Below are positions 1 through 5,920 of a stretch of DNA of 11,634 nucleotides, piece by piece (within the stretch, counting starts at the first letter, position 1; the number at the start of each line of letters is the position of its first letter). Under the pieces are notes generated by a model. That model worked only from the letters and a program-made list of their open reading frames with translations, was not told where the DNA came from and ran no database searches. The DNA is from a bacterium (GTDB lineage Bacteria > Patescibacteriota > Minisyncoccia > Phycocordibacterales > Phycocordibacteraceae), in the NCBI GenBank assembly GCA_021781865.1, contig JAJXVZ010000016.1, positions 1-11,634 on the forward strand, given 5' to 3'. Position numbers and translations under genes: made by a program.

Positions 1-926
1 ATACTGCTTCCGATAGCGAGCAGTCCGGTCGGTAGCATGAGCATACCAAGCGCACCGTACTGGCGATTACCAATAAGGCTGCGATACTCACCCGTAACAT
101 TGCGGAGAAAACCGGTTGTCCAGCGTGTGCGTTGCTTCACAAGTTTCATTAGCGTGTTCGGGGACTTGGTATAAACACGTGCGCGTGGCGCGTTCTCAAT
201 ACTATATCCAGCACGCTGAATTCGGAGCGCCATTTCCATATCTTCGGTCTGATGACCGTAACGAAATCCACCAAGCTCTTTTATGACACTGTGTCGATAG
301 AAGGAAAATGGTCCTGGGGTTACGTAGAGACCATTAACGGAGGCGATCGCGTGTCGAAGTGCTATACCAAGTACGTATTCAACATGTTGCATATGTTGGA
401 GGAGGTTCTTTGGGTGATGTACTGACATTGCGGCAGTAACTGCCGCAACCTTTGCCTCACTGAAGCAGGGAACAATCTCGCGTAACGCGTCTGGCTCAAC
501 AAATGAGTCGGCATCAAGACAACCAATGAATTCTGCTTGTGTAACAGCAATGCCCGCATTTAGTGCCGTATGTTTCCCACCGTTTTCTTTATGGATAATG
601 TGTATCTGTGGATGTTCCGCAAAGCGTGCTACGACATTTCGCGTATCGTCAGTCGAACCGTCATTAACTAAAATGATCTCCAGTTTTTCTTTCGGGTAGC
701 TGAGTGCAAGTAGCGAGTCACAAGTACCACTGATTGTTGCCGCTTCATTCCAGCATGGAACGATAACCGCGACCGATGGAAGCATCGTTATCGACGTATC
801 ATTGGTGATGATGGCGGTACGTTTTCGTGCCTCCCGCGCTGGTTTTGAGAGAAGCGTTACAAGAACGAACGATTCGAAAAATATCGCGATAAATAGGAAC
901 GGATACGCGAGTAACTCAGGACTCAT
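1..926 (-). CDS. Family 2 glycosyltransferase, processive-synthase-like (3' part beyond window)
   Basis: This is a membrane-associated GT2 enzyme that would transfer sugar from a nucleotide-sugar donor, probably to build or extend a surface polysaccharide. The reading frame is open from the ATG at 926-924 to the window edge (308 codons). One hydrophobic N-terminal segment lies at about residues 4-25, followed by a basic stretch. The GT-A core starts with V-I-V-P-C-W-N-E. It then shows VNDGST (87-92), the metal-binding D-A-D (138-140), T-E-D (227-229, the general base motif) and Q-R-T-R-W (265-269). The last is the QxxRW signature of cellulose, hyaluronan and poly-N-acetylglucosamine synthases. 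A further hydrophobic segment begins near the edge. The start is chosen because an extended -10 element lies just upstream and no SD is present. Donor and product cannot be read from this fragment; a non-processive enzyme carrying the same motifs remains possible. Confidence 0.9.
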   Translation of the reverse strand, partial: MSPELLAYPFLFIAIFFESFVLVTLLSKPAREARKRTAIITNDTSITMLPSVAVIVPCWNEAATISGTCDSLLALSYPKEKLEIILVNDGSTDDTRNVVARFAEHPQIHIIHKENGGKHTALNAGIAVTQAEFIGCLDADSFVEPDALREIVPCFSEAKVAAVTAAMSVHHPKNLLQHMQHVEYVLGIALRHAIASVNGLYVTPGPFSFYRHSVIKELGGFRYGHQTEDMEMALRIQRAGYSIENAPRARVYTKSPNTLMKLVKQRTRWTTGFLRNVTGEYRSLIGNRQYGALGMLMLPTGLLAIGSS

Positions 927-938
927 AATAATTAACGC

Positions 939-950
939 CAGTATAGCACA
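939..950 (-). promoter_or_regulatory. Extended -10 promoter element for the glycosyltransferase gene
   Basis: On the minus strand the 12-mer TGTGCTATACTG contains TATACT (945-940) preceded by TG-N, an extended -10. No convincing -35 lies 16-18 bases upstream. Transcription should begin near 933, which leaves a leader of about 7 bases before the ATG at 926. The same 12-mer serves gyrB on the other strand, which supports it as a genuine promoter motif of this genome. Confidence 0.6.
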
Positions 951-1075
951 GTTTGTCACATTCTATTTTTAGAAATGGGTTCATGTCTGGTAGATCCCAT
1001 CCGACCTGAGATTGAGGATGGTACTCTCTTTTTTGATTACAAAACCACTGATTAAAGAAGAAACAATGACCAATT

Positions 1076-1087
1076 TGTGCTATACTG
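1076..1087 (+). promoter_or_regulatory. Extended -10 promoter element for gyrB
   Basis: TGTGCTATACTG holds TATACT at 1081-1086 with an upstream TG-N. The -35 region (around 1058-1063) is not consensus. Predicted transcription start is near 1093, about 20 bases before the ATG at 1113. Because the -10 overlaps the longer potential GTG start at 1077, that GTG cannot be in the mRNA made from this promoter. This fixes the gyrB start at 1113. Confidence 0.65.
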
Positions 1088-1112
1088 TAAAAAATTCAGA
1101 ATCATACATTTT

Positions 1113-3083
1113 ATGGCTACAATCGTCAAAAAAGAGGACAAGAAAAGGGCATATGACGCTTCTTCCATTACCGTCCTTGAAGGCCTTGAACCTGTGCGGA
1201 AACGTCCTGGCATGTATATCGGGACTACTGGTCCCGATGGTCTTCACCACCTTATTTGGGAAATATTTGACAATGCGCGTGATGAAGCGATGGCTGGTCG
1301 ATGTAATGACATAGAAGTTGCGTTGTTACCAGATGGGTATGTGCGTGTAGCGGATAATGGGAATGGTATTCCAGTTGGTATTCATCCGAAGACAAAAGTT
1401 TCCGCGCTCGAAACCATTATGACGACACTCCATGCAGGTGGTAAATTTGATAATGATGCATATAAGGTTTCTGGTGGTTTGCATGGCGTTGGCGCGTCAG
1501 TGGTGAACGCGCTCTCCGAGCATACGAAGGTTGTTGTGCACCAGGATGGGGGTATTCATCTACAGGAATATCACATTGGTAAACCACTCACTAAAGTGAG
1601 GAAGATCGGCACCTCAAAGGAGCATGGCACAATCGTTCTCTTCAAACCCGATGCTTCTATTTTTAAAGAAGGTATTGAGTGGAATTGGGAAAAGATACTT
1701 ACACATTTACGTCAACAGGCGTATTTAATGAAGGATGTTCGCATTGCTCTGTTTGATGCTCGCAGTTTACAAGAAGCCTTCGGGACGGACACCATTTTTT
1801 TGCGGGCACATTCACTCGATGTACCGTCGATGACGTTCTACTTCGAGGGAGGTCTTAAGTCACTTATTGCGTTTTATAACAAACACCAAACACCAGTGCA
1901 CAAGAAAATTTTTTATATCGACCGCGAACAGGACAAAGTGGAGGTTGAAGTCGCACTTCAGTATGTTGATGATATTACATCGCGTATCACCGCCTTTGCA
2001 AATAACACTTACAATAGTGAAGGAGGCACTCATGTCACTGGCTTCAAGATGGCGCTTACGCGAAGTCTCAATACGTACGGCAGAAACGCGAATCTTATTA
2101 AAGATAAGGATGAAAATTTCACCGGCGACGATGTCTTAGAGGGAATTACGGCTGTCATATCAGTGAAGCTTCCAGAAATTCAATTTGAGGGGCAGACCAA
2201 GGCGAAACTTGGTTCGGTTGAGGCACAAGGGGCCACTGCGACCATTTTCGGGGAGGCTTTCGGCACATTTCTTGAGGAAAATCCAGATGATGCACGTGCG
2301 ATCATTAACAAGGTAATCCTCGCGCTTAAAGCGCGGAAGGCTGCAAAGGCTGCAAAGGATTCAGTATTGCGTAAGGGAGCACTTGAAGGAATGACCCTTC
2401 CTGGCAAGCTCGCTGATTGTCAGACAAAGAGCGCCGAAGAAGGCGAGCTTTTTATTGTGGAGGGCGATTCCGCCGGTGGCTCAAGCAAGCAAGGTAGAGA
2501 CCGTCGCACTCAGGCAATCCTGCCTTTGCGCGGAAAGATTCTTAACGTCGAACGTGCGCGCATCGATCGTATGCTCGCATCGGTTGAAATTCGTGCACTA
2601 GTTATCGCCATGGGTACTGCTATTGGCGATGTGTTTGATATTTCAAAATTACGCTATCATAAGATTATTATTGCGACCGACGCCGATGTTGACGGTGCTC
2701 ATATTCGTACGCTTCTACTCACACTTCTATATCGTCATTTTCGACCGATTATCGAAGGTGGTTTCGTTTATATTGCTCAACCGCCGCTGTATAAAATATC
2801 AAAAGGGAAGACCATCGTATATGCTTATTCAGATAAGGAGAAAGAAAAAGCATTAAAAGAAATTGGTGAGGCAAATATACAGCGCTACAAAGGTCTAGGC
2901 GAAATGAATCCGAGCGAGCTCTGGGAAACTACGATGGATCCAGAGCGACGAGTACTGAAACGCGTTAATATCGAGGATGCCGAGGCAGCTGATAGAATTT
3001 TCGATATTCTCATGGGTACTGATGTTGCTTCACGAAAATCATTTATTCAATCAAACGCGAAATTAGCGAATCTAGATATCTAG
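1113..3083 (+). CDS. gyrB: DNA gyrase subunit B
   Basis: ATPase and TOPRIM subunit of DNA gyrase, which with GyrA introduces negative supercoils in the cytoplasm. The product has 656 residues, the usual length for the short form that lacks the large insertion of enterobacterial GyrB. The GHKL ATPase site shows E50 and N54 (E-I-F-D-N-A-R-D-E-A), D81 in D-N-G-N-G-I-P, and GGLHGVG (121-127). The QTK loop is at 361-363. The TOPRIM domain has EGDSAGG (450-456), PLRGKILNVE (471-480) and DADVDG (523-528). The C-terminal Q-R-Y-K-G-L-G-E-M-N signature starts at 590. PLRGKILNVE favours GyrB over ParE. A longer frame from a GTG at 1077 is rejected because the -10 promoter element lies inside it. No SD precedes the ATG. 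The stop lies one base from the stop of the convergent downstream gene. Confidence 0.95.
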   Translation: MATIVKKEDKKRAYDASSITVLEGLEPVRKRPGMYIGTTGPDGLHHLIWEIFDNARDEAMAGRCNDIEVALLPDGYVRVADNGNGIPVGIHPKTKVSALETIMTTLHAGGKFDNDAYKVSGGLHGVGASVVNALSEHTKVVVHQDGGIHLQEYHIGKPLTKVRKIGTSKEHGTIVLFKPDASIFKEGIEWNWEKILTHLRQQAYLMKDVRIALFDARSLQEAFGTDTIFLRAHSLDVPSMTFYFEGGLKSLIAFYNKHQTPVHKKIFYIDREQDKVEVEVALQYVDDITSRITAFANNTYNSEGGTHVTGFKMALTRSLNTYGRNANLIKDKDENFTGDDVLEGITAVISVKLPEIQFEGQTKAKLGSVEAQGATATIFGEAFGTFLEENPDDARAIINKVILALKARKAAKAAKDSVLRKGALEGMTLPGKLADCQTKSAEEGELFIVEGDSAGGSSKQGRDRRTQAILPLRGKILNVERARIDRMLASVEIRALVIAMGTAIGDVFDISKLRYHKIIIATDADVDGAHIRTLLLTLLYRHFRPIIEGGFVYIAQPPLYKISKGKTIVYAYSDKEKEKALKEIGEANIQRYKGLGEMNPSELWETTMDPERRVLKRVNIEDAEAADRIFDILMGTDVASRKSFIQSNAKLANLDI

Positions 3084-3084
3084 T

Positions 3085-3867
3085 TTAATTTCCGAGAATA
3101 GTTATTTGCGCAGAAGCACTATCATTGTTGGTATTCGATTCAACGACCGCATGATCAAAGTTTGCGGTAATTGAAATGGTTTCATTCGCACCTTTATTTG
3201 CCTGGTCAAAGCCGAGAGTGTAATCGATGCTATCGCCAGGGTTTAAGGATTGTTGCGGTTGCGATTGGTAAATATACGCGGTTTGTGTTGGAATAAGAGC
3301 GCTGAAACGCCATGGGCCAGTCGCATTTGTGCCGATATTCTTTATGGTAAATCTTACGGCAGGGCGACTTCCTGTTGGAACCGTTGAACTTGCAACAAAA
3401 GAATCCGCTGAGGTCGTTGCGAGATATCCAATCGCGTCAATAGTCGTAACAAAATCAGGAAGACCGTAAAGTGAGGGCGTGCCAACGGAACCTTTCATTT
3501 GGTAGACGGTATCTTCCTTGGTACCAGCGGTTGTCGTAATCCGCTTGGTTCTATACATAGTTGTCGGATGTTTTACTGGCATTTTTGAGCCCGTGGAACT
3601 CGCTTCACCGAATGATATTGTAGTTGATGCAGTTGGCGTCACCGGAATGACCGATAGATTATTATTGGATGTATGTTGAGGTGTGAAGACTGAGCCAAGG
3701 TAAACCGTCGCTTCACCAATTCGATTTATCACTGAAGGTACAAATTGCGTCGAATAAACGGCAAGCCACATACCTGTGCCAATAAGTGCAACGAAACCGA
3801 TTACCGCTAGAATTTTAATGGCCGTTTGACGTGGCAATGATGTAGGTGTGGTTGCATATGTATTCAT
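3085..3867 (-). CDS. Membrane-anchored exported protein with CARDB-like domain
   Basis: A 260-residue protein with a short basic N-terminus and one strong membrane segment at about residues 16-38. A Ser/Thr/Pro-rich linker (about 65-125) leads to a C-terminal beta-sandwich region (about 135-258). That region has the pattern of CARDB (cell-adhesion-related) domains: R-F-T-I-K-N-I-G-T with G-P-W at 184-186, then LNPGDSIDYTLGF (208-220), then D-H-A-V-V-E-S-N-T-N-N-D (238-249). The exported part has no cysteine. It is likely an extracellular domain tethered to the cytoplasmic membrane, perhaps for adhesion or envelope assembly. An in-frame ATG eight codons upstream (3891) is rejected because the -10 element falls within those codons. 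It shares a divergent promoter region with the sortase gene, suggesting joint control. The exact role is unknown. Confidence 0.8.
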   Translation of the reverse strand: MNTYATTPTSLPRQTAIKILAVIGFVALIGTGMWLAVYSTQFVPSVINRIGEATVYLGSVFTPQHTSNNNLSVIPVTPTASTTISFGEASSTGSKMPVKHPTTMYRTKRITTTAGTKEDTVYQMKGSVGTPSLYGLPDFVTTIDAIGYLATTSADSFVASSTVPTGSRPAVRFTIKNIGTNATGPWRFSALIPTQTAYIYQSQPQQSLNPGDSIDYTLGFDQANKGANETISITANFDHAVVESNTNNDSASAQITILGN

Positions 3868-3870
3868 AAT

Positions 3871-3893
3871 GTATGTGGATATATACCACATAC
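3871..3893. promoter_or_regulatory. Inverted repeat over the -10 element (candidate operator)
   Basis: Two perfect 8-base arms, GTATGTGG (3871-3878) and CCACATAC (3886-3893), flank ATATATA. The TATATA -10 of the minus-strand promoter sits exactly between the arms and the expected start site is in the left arm. The geometry fits a dimeric repressor blocking RNA polymerase. A leader hairpin is less likely because most of the dyad lies upstream of the predicted transcription start. Confidence 0.4.
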
Positions 3894-3909
3894 TTGCTTT
3901 TTATGTCAA
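3880..3909 (-). promoter_or_regulatory. Sigma-70-type promoter of the CARDB-like gene
   Basis: Reading leftward, TTGACA (3909-3904) is a perfect -35, followed by an 18-base spacer and TATATA (3885-3880). Transcription would start near 3873, about six bases before the ATG at 3867, so the mRNA is practically leaderless. The -10 lies in the centre of an inverted repeat and the -35 forms half of a palindrome shared with the divergent promoter. Confidence 0.65.
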
Positions 3910-3917
3910 GCTTGACA
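3904..3917. promoter_or_regulatory. Perfect 14-bp palindrome joining two divergent -35 boxes
   Basis: TGTCAAGCTTGACA is its own reverse complement. Its left half is the TTGACA of the minus-strand promoter and its right half the TTGACA of the plus-strand promoter, with only GC between the two hexamers. The two polymerases cannot easily occupy both elements at once, so the CARDB-like gene and the sortase cluster may compete for initiation or share one regulator. Confidence 0.55.
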
Positions 3918-3948
3918 ATATTGATACAATGCTGTATGTCTTTATAAG
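3912..3948 (+). promoter_or_regulatory. Promoter of the sortase cluster
   Basis: TTGACA at 3912-3917 is a consensus -35. A 17-base spacer leads to TATGTC (3935-3940), a weak -10 preceded by TG. An alternative pair is TTGATA (3921-3926) with TATAAG (3943-3948), spacer 16. The first would start near 3947, giving about 7 leader bases before the ATG at 3954; the second would give a fully leaderless transcript. No SD is present. The -35 is firmer than the choice of -10. Confidence 0.5.
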
Positions 3949-3953
3949 ACCAT

Positions 3954-4634
3954 ATGACATGGGCTATCGGGTTTACCGCGCGGCTTATTCAGGCCGGCAA
4001 ACAAGCTTACGCAAGAAAGTGGAGCTTTCTATGTGTTTTCGCTTTAATTTTTCTTGGCACTGTAGCAATACTTGCCCGCCTCAATCTTTTACCAGGGGTA
4101 CCGCCACCGGATAATTCCGCCATTACGTTTGTGGAGGAACCATCCGTTACCGTGAGTGCCGCCATGTTGGCACCAACACTCAAGGTCGAATCTCCAACAA
4201 GCATAGCAATTCCCGCGATAAAACTCGCTGTGAATATTGAAAATCCAGATACAACCAACATCAGTACACTCGACGGCCTGCTCCTTAAGGGAGCTGTGCG
4301 ATATCCGACTTCCGCTATGCTTGGTGAAGTTGGTAATGTTGTTATTTTCGGTCACTCGAGCTACTTACCGATAGTTGGTGACCAAGCATATAAGACCTTC
4401 GATGGTATTCAGAAGCTTGTGGCAGGTGACGCTATTACGGTGTATTCCTCTGATGAGGCGTATACATACCAAGTGAGAAGTGTCACAAAAGAAAACATCG
4501 CGAACAATTCAGGCATTGATCTTACCGTTCCTGGACAAGTGCTCACGCTTGTGACCTGTAACTCGTTCGCGACTAAAAGTGACCGTTTCGTTGTCACTGC
4601 GGACTTTGTCGAGAGTCATTCGATTTCCAGTTAG
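3954..4634 (+). CDS. Sortase family transpeptidase, membrane-anchored
   Basis: A sortase cleaves a sorting motif of the LPxTG type between Thr and Gly on the outer face of the cytoplasmic membrane and transfers the acyl-enzyme to an amine. The product has 226 residues: a basic N-terminus, one membrane segment (about 24-42), a linker, then the sortase beta-barrel (about 80-222). The catalytic triad is visible as His134 in F-G-H-S-S-Y, Cys202 in T-L-V-T-C-N and Arg211 in S-D-R-F-V-V. The I-P-A-I-K-L and G-N-V-V-I-F-G-H stretches are typical of the family. Type II topology is expected. The class (D, E or F-like) cannot be assigned by eye. It is first in a same-strand cluster whose third gene carries an I-P-Y-T-G site, the obvious candidate substrate. 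The start is the first ATG after the promoter; there is no SD. Confidence 0.9.
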   Translation: MTWAIGFTARLIQAGKQAYARKWSFLCVFALIFLGTVAILARLNLLPGVPPPDNSAITFVEEPSVTVSAAMLAPTLKVESPTSIAIPAIKLAVNIENPDTTNISTLDGLLLKGAVRYPTSAMLGEVGNVVIFGHSSYLPIVGDQAYKTFDGIQKLVAGDAITVYSSDEAYTYQVRSVTKENIANNSGIDLTVPGQVLTLVTCNSFATKSDRFVVTADFVESHSISS

Positions 4635-4654
4635 CTGAAAATCGAATGACTCTC
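4611..4654 (+). promoter_or_regulatory. Long perfect hairpin spanning the sortase stop codon
   Basis: Arms 4611-4626 and 4639-4654 are perfectly complementary over 16 base pairs. After one C/A mismatch the stem continues with CAG/CTG around a TTAG loop, in which the sortase TAG stop (4632-4634) lies. No T-tract follows, so it is not a standard intrinsic terminator. It may protect the mRNA, pause polymerase, or uncouple expression of the sortase from the next gene. It shares its 3' arm with the small hairpin that follows. Confidence 0.6.
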
Positions 4655-4665
4655 CGCAAGGAGAG
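4650..4665 (+). promoter_or_regulatory. Small GNRA-loop hairpin, mutually exclusive with the preceding stem
   Basis: CTCTCC (4650-4655) and GGAGAG (4660-4665) form six perfect base pairs capped by GCAA, a stable GNRA tetraloop. Bases 4650-4654 are also the outer end of the 16-bp stem, so both structures cannot be complete at once. This resembles an attenuator switch. A third hairpin, GCCGC (4695-4699) with GCGGC (4705-4709), stands immediately before the SD of the next gene. Confidence 0.45.
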
Positions 4666-4712
4666 TAAACGTAGTTCTTTCCAACTTAATCAACGCCGCC
4701 CTGTGCGGCCTC

Positions 4713-4718
4713 AAGGAG
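4713..4718 (+). promoter_or_regulatory. Strong ribosome binding site of the Cys-rich protein gene
   Basis: AAGGAG lies six bases before the ATG at 4725. It is the only clear Shine-Dalgarno sequence seen at a gene start in the window and sits at an internal gene of the cluster, where translation cannot rely on a leaderless mRNA end. It directly follows the 4695-4709 hairpin, which may affect ribosome access. Confidence 0.7.
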
Positions 4719-4724
4719 AAGACG

Positions 4725-5858
4725 ATGAAGCCCATCTTCAGCGGCCTTATCATTAAAAAAGAGAAGCCGAAATTCGTCTGGCTTCTTGCATTCGTAATGG
4801 TAGTTGGCCTCGGACTTTTATTGTGGTACTGGTACGGCCGTACAATTGATAATACGGAAGAACCGTTATCAATGATGGAGACAAAAGCACTTGTTTCATC
4901 GAAACCGATCGTAGTAGTAGCATCCAGAGCACAAAAAAAGACACATGCTGGCCTTAATCTTAAAAAAAAGACGCAAAAACCAAAACCTGCATCACAGCAG
5001 GAGAAGTGGAGCCGTTGGGGGGCAGCGCCGTACGCGCATTCCTTCGCTGAGGCATGCCGGAAGGCTCCCGAAGCAATCGACGGCACGCGTCTACCACAGC
5101 TAGTCAAAAAACATTTCAAAAAAGTGTTTGAAACTGGTTGCAGGGGTGGCAGAAGGGTATGGTATACACCAGGCATGTCGCTTGAACAGATGATGTCAGG
5201 GCCTGATCGCAACCATGCAACTGATTGGGTCATGAACTATGTCTCGGTTGCGGAGTTACCAGTGTTACGTTCACCCAACGGGCGTTTTTATCTTCCCGGT
5301 TCAGTTGCTGAAACAGCAAGAGTGCGGGAATGGAAATGGACATACGAAGGGAAAACCTATATCTGGTTCATTCCGTACGTCTGTTTCAACGAAGGCTGGC
5401 GATTTGGACCCTCGGTACTTGCTTGCAGGACAATAAAATATGTAGGCAAGCCGGGCGATGAATTCCGCTTCGCCATCCTTACACGGGAACGTCTTCCAGC
5501 GTCAGCTTGTTGGCAGCTCTGTGATGGTGACGATTGTGCGGCTCCTCCATCGCCTTGCGATACTTGCGACTGGGTCGGTCCGATGTCGGTTATACCGGCT
5601 GGCTTCAAGCCACTTTATACCGGAAAGTATGTCGCTCGGCATAGCCATCAATCGCTTCGTCTTCCATTGGGAGTTGAACAGAACTATGTGGCGTTCTGCG
5701 ACACGCGTTTGAATGTCGGACAGTCCGACTCATGGATCGTCCAACCGAACGTATGGGAAAAAGGAACGGTGACAACGGTTCATATTCCTTATGATGGTCA
5801 GGAATGGCCGGTATGGGGATCGAGTGCAATCGATCTGTCAAAATTTCCTAGACAGTAA
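4725..5858 (+). CDS. Membrane-anchored, cysteine-rich exported protein of unknown function
   Basis: I do not recognise an enzyme family. The product has 377 residues: a short basic N-terminus, one membrane segment (about 17-36), a Lys-rich linker (about 68-95), and a folded exported domain (about 100-375). The exported domain has ten cysteines: 111, 139, 220, 234, 262, 266, 271, 278, 281 and 325. Five are clustered as C-x3-C-x4-C-x6-C-x2-C at 262-281, with acidic D-G-D-D and P-P-S-P between them. The domain is rich in Trp and Tyr, and W-Q-L-C-D-G-D-D-C and Y-T-P-G-M-S look like conserved blocks. An even cysteine count outside the membrane fits disulfide bonding; metal binding by the cluster is possible. 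It starts 90 bases after the sortase with a strong SD and is followed by a terminator. The location suggests a surface role tied to sortase or its substrate; no catalytic function can be claimed. Confidence 0.8.
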   Translation: MKPIFSGLIIKKEKPKFVWLLAFVMVVGLGLLLWYWYGRTIDNTEEPLSMMETKALVSSKPIVVVASRAQKKTHAGLNLKKKTQKPKPASQQEKWSRWGAAPYAHSFAEACRKAPEAIDGTRLPQLVKKHFKKVFETGCRGGRRVWYTPGMSLEQMMSGPDRNHATDWVMNYVSVAELPVLRSPNGRFYLPGSVAETARVREWKWTYEGKTYIWFIPYVCFNEGWRFGPSVLACRTIKYVGKPGDEFRFAILTRERLPASACWQLCDGDDCAAPPSPCDTCDWVGPMSVIPAGFKPLYTGKYVARHSHQSLRLPLGVEQNYVAFCDTRLNVGQSDSWIVQPNVWEKGTVTTVHIPYDGQEWPVWGSSAIDLSKFPRQ

Positions 5859-5868
5859 CAAGTTTTCC

Positions 5869-5908
5869 GGGGCTCTAGTAGCAGTGAAACTGCCACTACC
5901 CCCTTTTT
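5869..5908 (+). terminator. Rho-independent terminator after the Cys-rich gene
   Basis: The stem pairs GGGG (5869-5872) with CCCC (5899-5902), TAGT (5876-5879) with ACTA (5895-5898), and GCAG (5881-5884) with CTGC (5890-5893). It has a TGAAA loop, a 3-base bulge and one A/C mismatch, and is followed by C and five T (5904-5908). It starts 10 bases after the stop of the upstream gene and ends 12 bases before the ATG of the next, so it could act as a partial terminator inside the cluster. Confidence 0.75.
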
Positions 5909-5920
5909 GTGCAAACACTC

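Noticed and set aside
1077..1112. GTG start giving a 12-residue extension of GyrB
   Set aside because: The GTG and following codons overlap the -10 promoter element, and the extension has no counterpart in the GyrB family.
3868..3891. Eight-residue N-terminal extension of the CARDB-like protein
   Set aside because: The TATATA promoter element lies within it; the next in-frame ATG at 3867 gives a normal basic start before the membrane segment.
4611..4654. Rho-independent terminator after the sortase
   Set aside because: The stem is strong but no T-tract follows on either strand, and the cluster continues with an SD-bearing gene.
4631..5233. 200-codon open frame on the minus strand
   Set aside because: It lies inside and antisense to the start of the Cys-rich protein gene, has no RBS or promoter, and its translation shows no domain pattern. 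The plus-strand frame is complete, has a strong SD, a membrane segment and a terminator.
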